Shown piece by piece: positions 38,401-53,110 of a stretch of 64,000 bases of DNA (position 1 is its first letter; every line of letters starts with the position of its first letter). Under the pieces are notes generated by a model. That model did no database searches. It was not told the DNA's origin and saw nothing but the letters and a program-made list of their open reading frames with translations. Position numbers and translations under genes: made by a program. This DNA is from Osmia lignaria lignaria (lineage: Eukaryota; Arthropoda; Insecta; Hymenoptera; Megachilidae): assembly GCF_051020975.1 (NCBI RefSeq), contig NW_027478168.1, positions 7,316,001 to 7,380,000 of the forward strand, read 5' to 3'.

Positions 38401-41400
38401 CTCGCTTCGTTTCCGAGATATTTGCAGATTTATCTCAAGGGAAGGGGCCTGACGGACATATTTCGAGATATTTCTTCTTCTTGTTGTTCTTCTTCTGCAC
38501 AGCTAAACTGGAAGTGGCATTTCCAGCTCGCAATAGTGCAGAGTTATCTCAAAGAAAGGGGCCACGGTGTTTCTGTATCTCTATTATGTTGGTGCGGCTT
38601 CGGAACTTTTAAATATCTTGATATATCTCGAGAACTACGCATCTGATCAAAAAATATCATAGAACATAAAAAGTAGGAAACTTAATTCTCTACAAAAAAG
38701 GTCTCTTAACATTTTGCCATAGCTCGCTTCGTTTCCGAGATATTTGCAGATTTATCTCAAGGGAAGGGGCCTGACGGACATATTTCGAGATATTTCTTCT
38801 TCTTGTTGTTCTTCTTCTGCACAGCTAAGCTGGAAGTGGCATTTGCAGCTCGCAATAGTGCAGAGTTATCGCAAAGAAAGGGGCCACGGTGTTTCTGTAT
38901 CTCTATTATGTTTGTGCGGCTTCGGAACTTTTAAATATCTTGATATATCTCGAGAACTACACATCTGATCAAAAAATATCATAGAACATAAATAGTAGGA
39001 AACTTAATTTCCTACAAAAAAGATCTCTTACTATTTTGCCATAGCTCGCATTGTTTCCGAGATATTTGCAGATTTATCTCAAGGGAAGGGGCCTGACGGA
39101 CATATTTCGAGATATTTCTTCTTCTTGTTGTTCTTCTTCTGCACAGCTAAGCTGGAAGTGGCATTTGCAGCTCGCAATAGTGCAGAGTTATCTCAAAGAA
39201 AGGGGCCACGTGTTTCTGTATCTCTATTATGTTGGTGCCGCTTCGGAACTTTTAAATATCTTGATATATCTCGAGAACTACACATCTGATCAAAAAATAT
39301 CATAGAACATAAATAGTAGGAAACTTAATTTCCTACAAAAAAGATCTCTTACTATTTTGCCATAGCTCGCATTGTTTCCGAGATATTTGCAGATTTATCT
39401 CAAGGGAAGGGGCCTGACGGACATATTTCGAGATATTTCTTCTTCTTGTTGTTCTTCTTCTGCACAGCTAAGCTGGAAGTGGCATTTGCAGCTCGCAATA
39501 GTGCAGAGTTATCTCAGAGAAAGGGGCCACGTGTTTCTGTATCTCTATTATGTTGGTGCCGCTTCGGAACTTTTAAATATCTCGATATATCTCGAAAACT
39601 ACGCTTCTGATCAAAAAATACCATAGAACATAGCTTGTAGGAAACATAATTCTCTACAAAAAAGGTCTCTTAACATTTTGCCATAGCTCGCTTCGTTTCC
39701 GAGATAGTTGCAGATTTATCTCAAGGGAAGGGGCCTGACGGACATATTTCGAAATATTTCTTATTCTTGTTGTTCTTCTTCTGCACAGCTAAGCTGGAAG
39801 TGGCATTTGCAGCTCGCAATAGTGCAGAGTTATCTCAAAGAAAGGGGCCACGGTGTTTCTGTACCTCTATTAGGTTGGTGCAGCTTCGGAGCTTTTAAAT
39901 ATCTTGATATATCTCGAGAACTACGCATCTGATCAAAAAATATCATAGAACATAAAAAGTAGGAAACTTAATTCTCTACAAAAAAGGTCTCTTAACATTT
40001 TGCCATAGCTCGCTTCGTTTCCGAGATATTTGCAGATTTATCTCAAGGGAAGGGGCCTGACGGACATATTTCGTGATATTTCTTCTTCTTGTTGTTCTTC
40101 TTCTGCACAGCTAAGCTGGAAGTGGCTTTTACAGCTCGCAATAGTGCAGAGTTATCTCAAAGAAAGGGGCCACGGTGTTTCTGTATCTCTATTATGTTGG
40201 TGCGGCTTCGGAACTTTTAAATATCTTGATATATCTCGAGAACTACACATCTGATCAAAAAATATCATAGAACATAAATAGTAGGAAACTTAATTTCCTA
40301 CAAAAAAGATCTCTTACTATTTTGCCATAGCTCGCATTGTTTCCGAGATATTTGCAGATTTATCTCAAGGGAAGGGGCCTGACGGACATATTTCGAGATA
40401 TTTCTTCTTCTTGTTGTTCTTCTTCTGCACAGCTAAGCTGGAAGTGGCATTTGCAGCTCGCAATAGTGCAGAGTTATCTCAAAGAAAGGGGCCACGTGTT
40501 TCTGTATCTCTATTATGTTGGTGCCGCTTCGGAACTTTTAAATATCTCGATATATCTCGAAAACTACGCTTCTGATCAAAAAATACCATAGAACATAGCT
40601 TGTAGGAAACATAATTCTCTACAAAAAAGGTCTCTTAACATTTTGCCATAGCTCGCTTCGTTTCCGAGATAGTTGCAGATTTATCTCAAGGGAAGGGGCC
40701 TGACGGACATATTTCGAGATATTTCTTCTTCTTGTTGTTCTTCTTCTGCACAGCTAAGCTGGAAGTGGCATTTGCAGCTCGCAATAGTGCAGAGTTATCG
40801 CAAAGAAAGGGGCCACGGTGTTTCTGTATCTCTATTATGTTTGTGCGGCTTCGGAACTTTTAAATATCTTGATATATCTCGAGAACTACACATCTGATCA
40901 AAAAATATCATAGAACATAAATAGTAGGAAACTTAATTTCCTACAAAAAAGATCTCTTACTATTTTGCCATAGCTCGCATTGTTTCCGAGATATTTGCAG
41001 ATTTATCTCAAGGGAAGGGGCCTGACGGACATATTTCGAGATATTTCTTCTTCTTGTTGTTCTTCTTCTGCACAGCTAAGCTGGAAGTGGCATTTGCAGC
41101 TCGCAATAGTGCAGAGTTATCTCAAAGAAAGGGGCCACGTGTTTCTGTATCTCTATTATGTTGGTGCCGCTTCGGAACTTTTAAATATCTTGATATATCT
41201 CGAGAACTACACATCTGATCAAAAAATATCATAGAACATAAATAGTAGGAAACTTAATTTCCTACAAAAAAGATCTCTTACTATTTTGCCATAGCTCGCA
41301 TTGTTTCCGAGATATTTGCAGATTTATCTCAAGGGAAGGGGCCTGACGGACATATTTCGAGATATTTCTTCTTCTTGTTGTTCTTCTTCTGCACAGCTAA

Positions 41401-44400
41401 GCTGGAAGTGGCATTTGCAGCTCGCAATAGTGCAGAGTTATCTCAGAGAAAGGGGCCACGTGTTTCTGTATCTCTATTATGTTGGTGCCGCTTCGGAACT
41501 TTTAAATATCTCGATATATCTCGAAAACTACGCTTCTGATCAAAAAATACCATAGAACATAGCTTGTAGGAAACATAATTCTCTACAAAAAAGGTCTCTT
41601 AACATTTTGCCATAGCTCGCTTCGTTTCCGAGATAGTTGCAGATTTATCTCAAGGGAAGGGGCCTGACGGACATATTTCGAAATATTTCTTATTCTTGTT
41701 GTTCTTCTTCTGCACAGCTAAGCTGGAAGTGGCATTTGCAGCTCGCAATAGTGCAGAGTTATCTCAAAGAAAGGGGCCACGGTGTTTCTGTACCTCTATT
41801 AGGTTGGTGCAGCTTCGGAGCTTTTAAATATCTTGATATATCTCGAGAACTACGCATCTGATCAAAAAATATCATAGAACATAAAAAGTAGGAAACTTAA
41901 TTCTCTACAAAAAAGGTCTCTTAACATTTTGCCATAGCTCGCTTCGTTTCCGAGATATTTGCAGATTTATCTCAAGGGAAGGGGCCTGACGGACATATTT
42001 CGTGATATTTCTTCTTCTTGTTGTTCTTCTTCTGCACAGCTAAGCTGGAAGTGGCTTTTACAGCTCGCAATAGTGCAGAGTTATCTCAAAGAAAGGGGCC
42101 ACGGTGTTTCTGTATCTCTATTATGTTGGTGCGGCTTCGGAACTTTTAAATATCTTGATATATCTCGAGAACTACACATCTGATCAAAAAATATCATAGA
42201 ACATAAATAGTAGGAAACTTAATTTCCTACAAAAAAGATCTCTTACTATTTTGCCATAGCTCGCATTGTTTCCGAGATATTTGCAGATTTATCTCAAGGG
42301 AAGGGGCCTGACGGACATATTTCGAGATATTTCTTCTTCTTGTTGTTCTTCTTCTGCACAGCTAAGCTGGAAGTGGCATTTGCAGCTCGCAATAGTGCAG
42401 AGTTATCTCAAAGAAAGGGGCCACGTGTTTCTGTATCTCTATTATGTTGGTGCCGCTTCGGAACTTTTAAATATCTCGATATATCTCGAAAACTACGCTT
42501 CTGATCAAAAAATACCATAGAACATAGCTTGTAGGAAACATAATTCTCTACAAAAAAGGTCTCTTAACATTTTGCCATAGCTCGCTTCGTTTCCGAGATA
42601 GTTGCAGATTTATCTCAAGGGAAGGGGCCTGACGGACATATTTCGAGATATTTCTTCTTCTTGTTGTTCTTCTTCTGCACAGCTAAGCTGGAAGTGGCAT
42701 TTGCAGCTCGCAATAGTGCAGAGTTATCTCAAAGAAAGGGGCCACGGTGTTTCTGTATCTCTATTATGTTGGTGCGGCTTCGGAACTTTTAAATATCTCG
42801 ATATATCTCGAGAACTACGCATCTGATCAAAAAATATCATAGAACATAAAAAGTGGGAAACTTAATTCTCTACAAATAAGGTCTCTTAACATTTTACCAT
42901 AGCTCGCTTCGTTTCCGAGATATTTGCAGATTTATCTCAAGGGAAGGGGCCTGACGGACATATTTCGAGATATTTCTTCTTCTTGTTGTTCTTCTTCTGC
43001 ACAGCTAAGCTGGAAGTGGCATTTGCAGCTCGCAATAGTGCAGAGTTATCGCAAAGAAAGGGGCCACGGTGTTTCTGTATCTCTATTATGTTTGTGCGGC
43101 TTCGGAACTTTTAAATATCTTGATATATCTCGAGAACTACGCATCTGATCAAAAAATATCATAGAACATAAAAAGTAGGAAACCTAATTTTCTACAAAAA
43201 AGGTCTCTTAACATTTTGCCGTAGCTCGCTTAGTTTCCGAGATATTTGCAGATTTATCTCAAGGGAAGGGGCCTGACGGACATATTTCGAAATATTTCTT
43301 ATTCTTGTTGTTCTTCTTCTGCACAGCTAAGCTGGAAGTGGCATTTGCAGCTCGCAATAGTGCAGAGTTATCTCAAAGAAAAGGGCCACGTGTTTCTGTA
43401 TCTCTATTATGTTGGTGCGGCTTCGGAACTTTTAAATATCTCGATATATCTCGAAAACTACGCTTCTGATCAAAAAATACCATAGAACATAGCTTGTAGG
43501 AAACATAATTCTCTACAAAAAAGGTCTCTTAACATTTTGCCATAGCTCGCTTCGTTTCCGAGATAGTTGCAGATTTATCTCAAGGGAAGGGGCCTGACGG
43601 ACATATTTCGAGATATTTCTTCTTCTTGTTGTTCTTCTTCTGCACAGCTAAGCTGGAAGTGGCATTTGCAGCTCGCAATAGTGCAGAGTTATCTCAAAGA
43701 AAGGGGCCACGGTGTTTCTGTATCTCTATTATGTTGGTGCGGCTTCGGAACTTTTAAATATCTCGATATATCTCGAGAACTACGCATCTGATCAAAAAAT
43801 ATCATAGAACATAAAAAGTAGGAAACCTAATTTTCTACAAAAAAGGTCTCTTAACATTTTGCCATAGCTCGCTTCGTTTCCGAGATATTTGCAGATTTAT
43901 CTCAAGGGAAGGGGCCTGACGGACATATTTCGAGATATTTCTTCTTCTTGTTGTTCTTCTTCTGCACAGCTAAGCTGGAAGTGGCATTTGCAGCTCGCAA
44001 TAGTGCAGAGTTATCTCAAAGAAAGGGGCCACGGTGTTTCTGTATCTCTATTATGGTGGTGCGGCTTCGGAACTTTTAAATATCTTGATATATCTCGAGA
44101 ACTACGCATCTGATCAAAAAATATCATAGAACATAAATTGTAGGAAACATAATTCTCTACAAAAAAGGTCTCTTAACATTTTGCCATAGCTTGCTTCATT
44201 TCCGAGATATTTGCAGATATATCTCAAGGGAAGGGGCCTGACGGACATATTTCGAGATATTTCTTCTTCTTGTTGTTCTTCTTCTGCACAGCTAAGCTGG
44301 AAGTGGCATTTGCAGCTCGCAATAGTGCAGAGTTATCTCAAAGAAAGGGGCCACGGTGTTTCTGTATCTCTATTATGGTGGTGCGGCTTCGGAACTTTTA

Positions 44401-45710
44401 AATATCTTGATATATCTCGAGAACTACGCATCTGATCAAAAAATATCATAGAACATAAAAAGTAGGAAACTTAATTCTCTACAAAAAAGGTCTCTTAACA
44501 TTTTGCCATAGCTCGCTTCGTTTCCGAGATATTTGCAGATATATCTCAAGGGAAGGGGCCTGACGGACATATTTCGAGATATTTCTTCTTCTTGTTGTTC
44601 TTCTTCTGCACAGCTAAGCTGGAAGTGGCATTTACAGCTCGCAATAGTGCAGAGTTATCTCAAAGAAAGGGGCCACGCTGTTTCTGTATCTCTATTATGT
44701 TGGTGCGGCTTCGGAACTTTTAAATATCTTGATATATCTCGAAAACTACGCTTCTGATCAAAAAATATCATACAACATAAAAAGTAGGAAACTTAATCCT
44801 CTACAAAAAAGGTCTCTTAACATTTTGCCATAGCTCGCTTCGTTTCCGAGATATTTGCAGATTTATCTCAAGGGAAGGGGCCTAACGGACATATTTCGAG
44901 ATATTTCTTCTTCTTGTTGTTCTTCTTCTGCACAGCTAAGCTGGAAGTGGCATTTGCAGCTCGCAATAGTGCAGAGTTTTCTCAAAGAAAGGGGCCACGG
45001 TGTTTCTGTATCTCTATTATGTTGGTGCGGCTTCGGAACTTTTAAATATCTTGATATATCTCGAGAACTACGCATCTGATCAAAAAATATCATAGAACAT
45101 AAATTGTAGGAAACATAATTCTCTACAAAAGAGGTCTCTTAACATTTTGCCATAGCTCGCTTCGTTTCCGAGATATTTGCAGATTTATCTCAAGGGAAGG
45201 GGCCTGACGGACATATTTCGAGATATTTCTTCTTCTTGTTGTTCTTCTTCTGCACAGCTAAACTGGAAGTGGCATTTCCAGCTCGCAATAGTGCAGAGTT
45301 ATCTCAAAGAAAGGGGCCACGGTGTTTCTGTATCTCTATTATGTTGGTGCGGCTTCGGAACTTTTAAATATCTTGATATATCTCGAGAACTACGCATCTG
45401 ATCAAAAAATATCATAGAACATAAAAAGTAGGAAACTTAATTCTCTACAAAAAAGGTCTCTTAACATTTTGCCATAGCTCGCTTCGTTTCCGAGATATTT
45501 GCAGATTTATCTCAAGGGAAGGGGCCTGACGGACATATTTCGAGATATTTCTTCTTCTTGTTGTTCTTCTTCTGCACAGCTAAGCTGGAAGTGGCATTTG
45601 CAGCTCGCAATAGTGCAGAGTTATCGCAAAGAAAGGGGCCACGGTGTTTCTGTATCTCTATTATGTTTGTGCGGCTTCGGAACTTTTAAATATCTTGATA
45701 TATCTCGAGA
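35430..45710. repeat. Eleven-monomer block copied 6755 bp downstream
   Basis: About 35430-38955 matches about 42185-45710 at a spacing of 6755 bp (21 monomers, seven of them one base short). The shared order is a 321-bp unit, GATAGTTGC, TCGCAAAG, TTATTC with the CACGTG deletion, GATAGTTGC, two TATGGTGG units, CACGCTG, TTTTCTC, CATTTCC and TCGCAAAG. The first copy has private changes: CTGGCAGTGG near 35935, CTCAATGAAAGG near 36940, CTGTAAG near 37543 and TCGCAAAG near 37903. Confidence 0.8.
38734..42726. repeat. Six-monomer duplication (1929 bp)
   Basis: About 38734-40797 matches about 40663-42726 at 1929 bp (six monomers, three of them 321 bp). Shared rare variants are CTACACATCTG, CTCAGAGAAAGG (39516 and 41445), TATTAGGTTGGTGCAGC, TTCGGAGCTTT and GTGGCTTTTACAG. 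The match stops where 40798 onward reads TCGCAAAG and 42727 onward reads TCTCAAAG. This block is what separates the two copies of the eleven-monomer block. Confidence 0.85.
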
Positions 45711-48700
45711 ACTACGCATCTGATCAAAAAATATCATAGAATATAAAAAGTAGGAAACCTAATTTTCTACAAAAAAGGTCTCTTAACATTTTGCCGTAGC
45801 TCGCTTCGTTTCCGAGATATTTGCAGATTTATCTCAAGGGAAGGGGCCTGACGGACATATTTCGAAATATTTCTTATTCTTGTTGTTCTTCTTCTGCACA
45901 GCTAAGCTGGAAGTGGCATTTGCAGCTCGCAATAGTGCAGAGTTATCTCAAAGAAAGGGGCCACGGTGTTTCTGTACCTCTATTATGTTGGTGCAGCTTC
46001 GGAGCTTTTAAATATCTTGATATATCTCGAGAACTACGCATCTGATCAAAAAATATCATAGAACATAAAAAGTAGGAAACTTAATTCTCTACAAAAAAGG
46101 TCTCTTAACATTTTGCCATAGCTCGCTTCGTTTCCGAGATATTTGCAGATTTATCTCAAGGGAAGGGGCCTGACGGACATATTTCGTGATATTTCTTCTT
46201 CTTGTTGTTCTTCTTCTGCACAGCTAAGCTGGAAGTGGCTTTTACAGCTCGCAATAGTGCAGAGTTATCTCAAAGAAAGGGGCCACGGTGTTTCTGTATC
46301 TCTATTATGTTGGTGCGGCTTCGGAACTTTTAAATATCTTGATATATCTCGAGAACTACACATCTGATCAAAAAATATCATAGAACATAAATAGTAGGAA
46401 ACTTAATTTCCTACAAAAAAGATCTCTTACTATTTTGCCATAGCTCGCATTGTTTCCGAGATATTTGCAGATTTATCTCAAGGGAAGGGGCCTGACGGAC
46501 ATATTTCGAGATATTTCTTCTTCTTGTTGTTCTTCTTCTGCACAGCTAAGCTGGAAGTGGCATTTGCAGCTCGCAATAGTGCAGAGTTATCTCAAAGAAA
46601 GGGGCCACGTGTTTCTGTATCTCTATTATGTTGGTGCCGCTTCGGAACTTTTAAATATCTCGATATATCTCGAAAACTACGCTTCTGATCAAAAAATACC
46701 ATAGAACATAGCTTGTAGGAAACATAATTCTCTACAAAAAAGGTCTCTTAACATTTTACCATAGCTCGCTTCGTTTCCGAGATAGTTGCAGATTTATCTC
46801 AAGGGAAGGGGCCTGACGGACATATTTCGAGATATTTCTTCTTCTTGTTGTTCTTCTTCTGCACAGCTAAGCTGGAAGTGGCATTTGCAGCTCGCAATAG
46901 TGCAGAGTTATCTCAAAGAAAGGGGCCACGGTGTTTCTGTATCTCTATTATGTTGGTGCGGCTTCGGAACTTTTAAATATCTCGATATATCTCGAGAACT
47001 ACGCATCTGATCAAAAAATATCATAGAACATAAAAAGTGGGAAACTTAATTCTCTACAAATAAGGTCTCTTAACATTTTACCATAGCTCGCTTCGTTTCC
47101 GAGATATTTGCAGATTTATCTCAAGGGAAGGGGCCTGACGGACATATTTCGAGATATTTCTTCTTCTTGTTGTTCTTCTTCTGCACAGCTAAGCTGGAAG
47201 TGGCATTTGCAGCTCGCAATAGTGCAGAGTTATCGCAAAGAAAGGGGCCACGGTGTTTCTGTATCTCTATTATGTTTGTGCGGCTTCGGAACTTTTAAAT
47301 ATCTTGATATATCTCGAGAACTACGCATCTGATCAAAAAATATCATAGAACATAAAAAGTAGGAAACCTAATTTTCTACAAAAAAGGTCTCTTAACATTT
47401 TGCCGTAGCTCGCTTAGTTTCCGAGATATTTGCAGATTTATCTCAAGGGAAGGGGCCTGACGGACATATTTCGAAATATTTCTTATTCTTGTTGTTCTTC
47501 TTCTGCACAGCTAAGCTGGAAGTGGCATTTGCAGCTCGCAATAGTGCAGAGTTATCTCAAAGAAAAGGGCCACGTGTTTCTGTATCTCTATTATGTTGGT
47601 GCGGCTTCGGAACTTTTAAATATCTCGATATATCTCGAAAACTACGCTTCTGATCAAAAAATACCATAGAACATAGCTTGTAGGAAACATAATTCTCTAC
47701 AAAAAAGGTCTCTTAACATTTTGCCATAGCTCGCTTCGTTTCCGAGATAGTTGCAGATTTATCTCAAGGGAAGGGGCCTGACGGACATATTTCGAGATAT
47801 TTCTTCTTCTTGTTGTTCTTCTTCTGCACAGCTAAGCTGGAAGTGGCATTTGCAGCTCGCAATAGTGCAGAGTTATCTCAAAGAAAGGGGCCACGGTGTT
47901 TCTGTATCTCTATTATGTTGGTGCGGCTTCGGAACTTTTAAATATCTCGATATATCTCGAGAACTACGCATCTGATCAAAAAATATCATAGAACATAAAA
48001 AGTAGGAAACCTAATTTTCTACAAAAAAGGTCTCTTAACATTTTGCCATAGCTCGCTTCGTTTCCGAGATATTTGCAGATTTATCTCAAGGGAAGGGGCC
48101 TGACGGACATATTTCGAGATATTTCTTCTTCTTGTTGTTCTTCTTCTGCACAGCTAAGCTGGAAGTGGCATTTGCAGCTCGCAATAGTGCAGAGTTATCT
48201 CAAAGAAAGGGGCCACGGTGTTTCTGTATCTCTATTATGGTGGTGCGGCTTCGGAACTTTTAAATATCTTGATATATCTCGAGAACTACGCATCTGATCA
48301 AAAAATATCATAGAACATAAATTGTAGGAAACATAATTCTCTACAAAAAAGGTCTCTTAACATTTTGCCATAGCTTGCTTCATTTCCGAGATATTTGCAG
48401 ATATATCTCAAGGGAAGGGGCCTGACGGACATATTTCGAGATATTTCTTCTTCTTGTTGTTCTTCTTCTGCACAGCTAAGCTGGAAGTGGCATTTGCAGC
48501 TCGCAATAGTGCAGAGTTATCTCAAAGAAAGGGGCCACGGTGTTTCTGTATCTCTATTATGGTGGTGCGGCTTCGGAACTTTTAAATATCTTGATATATC
48601 TCGAGAACTACGCATCTGATCAAAAAATATCATAGAACATAAAAAGTAGGAAACTTAATTCTCTACAAAAAAGGTCTCTTAACATTTTGCCATAGCTCGC

Positions 48701-51700
48701 TTCGTTTCCGAGATATTTGCAGATATATCTCAAGGGAAGGGGCCTGACGGACATATTTCGAGATATTTCTTCTTCTTGTTGTTCTTCTTCTGCACAGCTA
48801 AGCTGGAAGTGGCATTTACAGCTCGCAATAGTGCAGAGTTATCTCAAAGAAAGGGGCCACGCTGTTTCTGTATCTCTATTATGTTGGTGCGGCTTCGGAA
48901 CTTTTAAATATCTTGATATATCTCGAAAACTACGCTTCTGATCAAAAAATATCATACAACATAAAAAGTAGGAAACTTAATCCTCTACAAAAAAGGTCTC
49001 TTAACATTTTGCCATAGCTCGCTTCGTTTCCGAGATATTTGCAGATTTATCTCAAGGGAAGGGGCCTAACGGACATATTTCGAGATATTTCTTCTTCTTG
49101 TTGTTCTTCTTCTGCACAGCTAAGCTGGAAGTGGCATTTGCAGCTCGCAATAGTGCAGAGTTTTCTCAAAGAAAGGGGCCACGGTGTTTCTGTATCTCTA
49201 TTATGTTGGTGCGGCTTCGGAACTTTTAAATATCTTGATATATCTCGAGAACTACGCATCTGATCAAAAAATATCATAGAACATAAATTGTAGGAAACAT
49301 AATTCTCTACAAAAGAGGTCTCTTAACATTTTGCCATAGCTCGCTTCGTTTCCGAGATATTTGCAGATTTATCTCAAGGGAAGGGGCCTGACGGACATAT
49401 TTCGAGATATTTCTTCTTCTTGTTGTTCTTCTTCTGCACAGCTAAACTGGAAGTGGCATTTCCAGCTCGCAATAGTGCAGAGTTATCTCAAAGAAAGGGG
49501 CCACGGTGTTTCTGTATCTCTATTATGTTGGTGCGGCTTCGGAACTTTTAAATATCTTGATATATCTCGAGAACTACGCATCTGATCAAAAAATATCATA
49601 GAACATAAAAAGTAGGAAACTTAATTCTCTACAAAAAAGGTCTCTTAACATTTTGCCATAGCTCGCTTCGTTTCCGAGATATTTGCAGATTTATCTCAAG
49701 GGAAGGGGCCTGACGGACATATTTCGAGATATTTCTTCTTCTTGTTGTTCTTCTTCTGCACAGCTAAGCTGGAAGTGGCATTTGCAGCTCGCAATAGTGC
49801 AGAGTTATCGCAAAGAAAGGGGCCACGGTGTTTCTGTATCTCTATTATGTTTGTGCGGCTTCGGAACTTTTAAATATCTTGATATATCTCGAGAACTACG
49901 CATCTGATCAAAAAATATCATAGAATATAAAAAGTAGGAAACCTAATTTTCTACAAAAAAGGTCTCTTAACATTTTGCCGTAGCTCGCTTCGTTTCCGAG
50001 ATATTTGCAGATTTATCTCAAGGGAAGGGGCCTGACGGACATATTTCGAAATATTTCTTATTCTTGTTGTTCTTCTTCTGCACAGCTAAGCTGGAAGTGG
50101 CATTTGCAGCTCGCAATAGTGCAGAGTTATCTCAAAGAAAGGGGCCACGGTGTTTCTGTACCTCTATTATGTTGGTGCAGCTTCGGAGCTTTTAAATATC
50201 TTGATATATCTCGAGAACTACGCATCTGATCAAAAAATATCATAGAACATAAAAAGTAGGAAACTTAATTCTCTACAAAAAAGGTCTCTTAACATTTTGC
50301 CATAGCTCGCTTCGTTTCCGAGATATTTGCAGATTTATCTCAAGGGAAGGGGCCTGACGGACATATTTCGTGATATTTCTTCTTCTTGTTGTTCTTCTTC
50401 TGCACAGCTAAGCTGGAAGTGGCTTTTACAGCTCGCAATAGTGCAGAGTTATCTCAAAGAAAGGGGCCACGGTGTTTCTGTATCTCTATTATGTTGGTGC
50501 GGCTTCGGAACTTTTAAATATCTTGATATATCTCGAGAACTACACATCTGATCAAAAAATATCATAGAACATAAATAGTAGGAAACTTAATTTCCTACAA
50601 AAAAGATCTCTTACTATTTTGCCATAGCTCGCATTGTTTCCGAGATATTTGCAGATTTATCTCAAGGGAAGGGGCCTGACGGACATATTTCGAGATATTT
50701 CTTCTTCTTGTTGTTCTTCTTCTGCACAGCTAAGCTGGAAGTGGCATTTGCAGCTCGCAATAGTGCAGAGTTATCTCAAAGAAAGGGGCCACGTGTTTCT
50801 GTATCTCTATTATGTTGGTGCCGCTTCGGAACTTTTAAATATCTCGATATATCTCGAAAACTACGCTTCTGATCAAAAAATACCATAGAACATAGCTTGT
50901 AGGAAACATAATTCTCTACAAAAAAGGTCTCTTAACATTTTACCATAGCTCGCTTCGTTTCCGAGATAGTTGCAGATTTATCTCAAGGGAAGGGGCCTGA
51001 CGGACATATTTCGAGATATTTCTTCTTCTTGTTGTTCTTCTTCTGCACAGCTAAGCTGGAAGTGGCATTTGCAGCTCGGAATAGTGCAGAGTTATCTCAA
51101 AGAAAGGGGCCACGGTGTTTCTGTATCTCTATTATGTTGGTGCGGCTTCGGAACTTTTAAATATCTCGATATATCTCGAGAACTACGCATCTGATCAAAA
51201 AATATCATAGAACATAAAAAGTGGGAAACTTAATTCTCTACAAATAAGGTCTCTTAACATTTTACCATAGCTCGCTTCGTTTCCGAGATATTTGCAGATT
51301 TATCTCAAGGGAAGGGGCCTGACGGACATATTTCGAGATATTTCTTCTTCTTGTTGTTCTTCTTCTGCACAGCTAAGCTGGAAGTGGCATTTGCAGCTCG
51401 CAATAGTGCAGAGTTATCGCAAAGAAAGGGGCCACGGTGTTTCTGTATCTCTATTATGTTTGTGCGGCTTCGGAACTTTTAAATATCTTGATATATCTCG
51501 AGAACTACGCATCTGATCAAAAAATATCATAGAACATAAAAAGTAGGAAACCTAATTTTCTACAAAAAAGGTCTCTTAACATTTTGCCGTAGCTCGCTTA
51601 GTTTCCGAGATATTTGCAGATTTATCTCAAGGGAAGGGGCCTGACGGACATATTTCGAAATATTTCTTATTCTTGTTGTTCTTCTTCTGCACAGCTAAGC

Positions 51701-53110
51701 TGGAAGTGGCATTTGCAGCTCGCAATAGTGCAGAGTTATCTCAAAGAAAAGGGCCACGTGTTTCTGTATCTCTATTATGTTGGTGCGGCTTCGGAACTTT
51801 TAAATATCTCGATATATCTCGAAAACTACGCTTCTGATCAAAAAATACCATAGAACATAGCTTGTAGGAAACATAATTCTCTACAAAAAAGGTCTCTTAA
51901 CATTTTGCCATAGCTCGCTTCGTTTCCGAGATAGTTGCAGATTTATCTCAAGGGAAGGGGCCTGACGGACATATTTCGAGATATTTCTTCTTCTTGTTGT
52001 TCTTCTTCTGCACAGCTAAGCTGGAAGTGGCATTTGCAGCTCGCAATAGTGCAGAGTTATCTCAAAGAAAGGGGCCACGGTGTTTCTGTATCTCTATTAT
52101 GTTGGTGCGGCTTCGGAACTTTTAAATATCTCGATATATCTCGAGAACTACGCATCTGATCAAAAAATATCATAGAACATAAAAAGTAGGAAACCTAATT
52201 TTCTACAAAAAAGGTCTCTTAACATTTTGCCATAGCTCGCTTCGTTTCCGAGATATTTGCAGATTTATCTCAAGGGAAGGGGCCTGACGGACATATTTCG
52301 AGATATTTCCTCTTCTTGTTGTTCTTCTTCTGCACAGCTAAGCTGGAAGTGGCATTTGCAGCTCGCAATAGTGCAGAGTTATCTCAAAGAAAGGGGCCAC
52401 GGTGTTTCTGTATCTCTATTATGGTGGTGCGGCTTCGGAACTTTTAAATATCTTGATATATCTCGAGAACTACGCATCTGATCAAAAAATATCATAGAAC
52501 ATAAATTGTAGGAAACATAATTCTCTACAAAAAAGGTCTCTTAACATTTTGCCATAGCTTGCTTCGTTTCCGAGATATTTGCAGATATATCTCAAGGGAA
52601 GGGGCCTGACGGACATATTTCGAGACATTTCTTCTTCTTGTTGTTCTTCTTCTGCACAGCTAAGCTGGAAGTGGCATTTGCAGCTCGCAATAGTGCAGAG
52701 TTATCTCAAAGAAAGGGGCCACGGTGTTTCTGTATCTCTATTATGGTGGTGCGGCTTCGGAACTTTTAAATATCTTGATATATCTCGAGAACTACGCATC
52801 TGATCAAAAAATATCATAGAACATAAAAAGTAGGAAACTTAATTCTCTACAAAAAAGGTCTCTTAACATTTTGCCATAGCTCGCTTCGTTTCCGAGATAT
52901 TTGCAGATATATCTCAAGGGAAGGGGCCTGACGGACATATTTCGAGATATTTCTTCTTCTTGTTGTTCTTCTTCTGCACAGCTAAGCTGGAAGTGGCATT
53001 TACAGCTCGCAATAGTGCAGAGTTATCTCAAAGAAAGGGGCCACGCTGTTTCTGTATCTCTATTATGTTGGTGCGGCTTCGGAACTTTTAAATATCTTGA
53101 TATATCTCGA
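41637..53110. repeat. Thirteen-monomer higher-order repeat, 2.7 copies (4184 bp)
   Basis: Copies are 41637-45820, 45821-50004, and a partial third from 50005 to about 53110. The period is 4184 bp (13 monomers, two of them 321 bp). Each copy runs: TTATTC with GCAGCTTCGGAGC, GTGGCTTTTACAG, CACGTG unit, GATAGTTGC unit, TCGCAAAG, TTATTC with CACGTG, GATAGTTGC, two TATGGTGG units, CACGCTG, TTTTCTC, CATTTCC and TCGCAAAG. Copies two and three share TTTTACCATAGC (near 46755 and 50939) where copy one has TTTTGCC. Copies one and two share AGAATATAAAAAG (near 45740 and 49924). Copy three has private changes (CTCGGAATAG, TTTCCTCTTC, CGAGACATTTC) and breaks off inside its tenth monomer. Confidence 0.9.
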
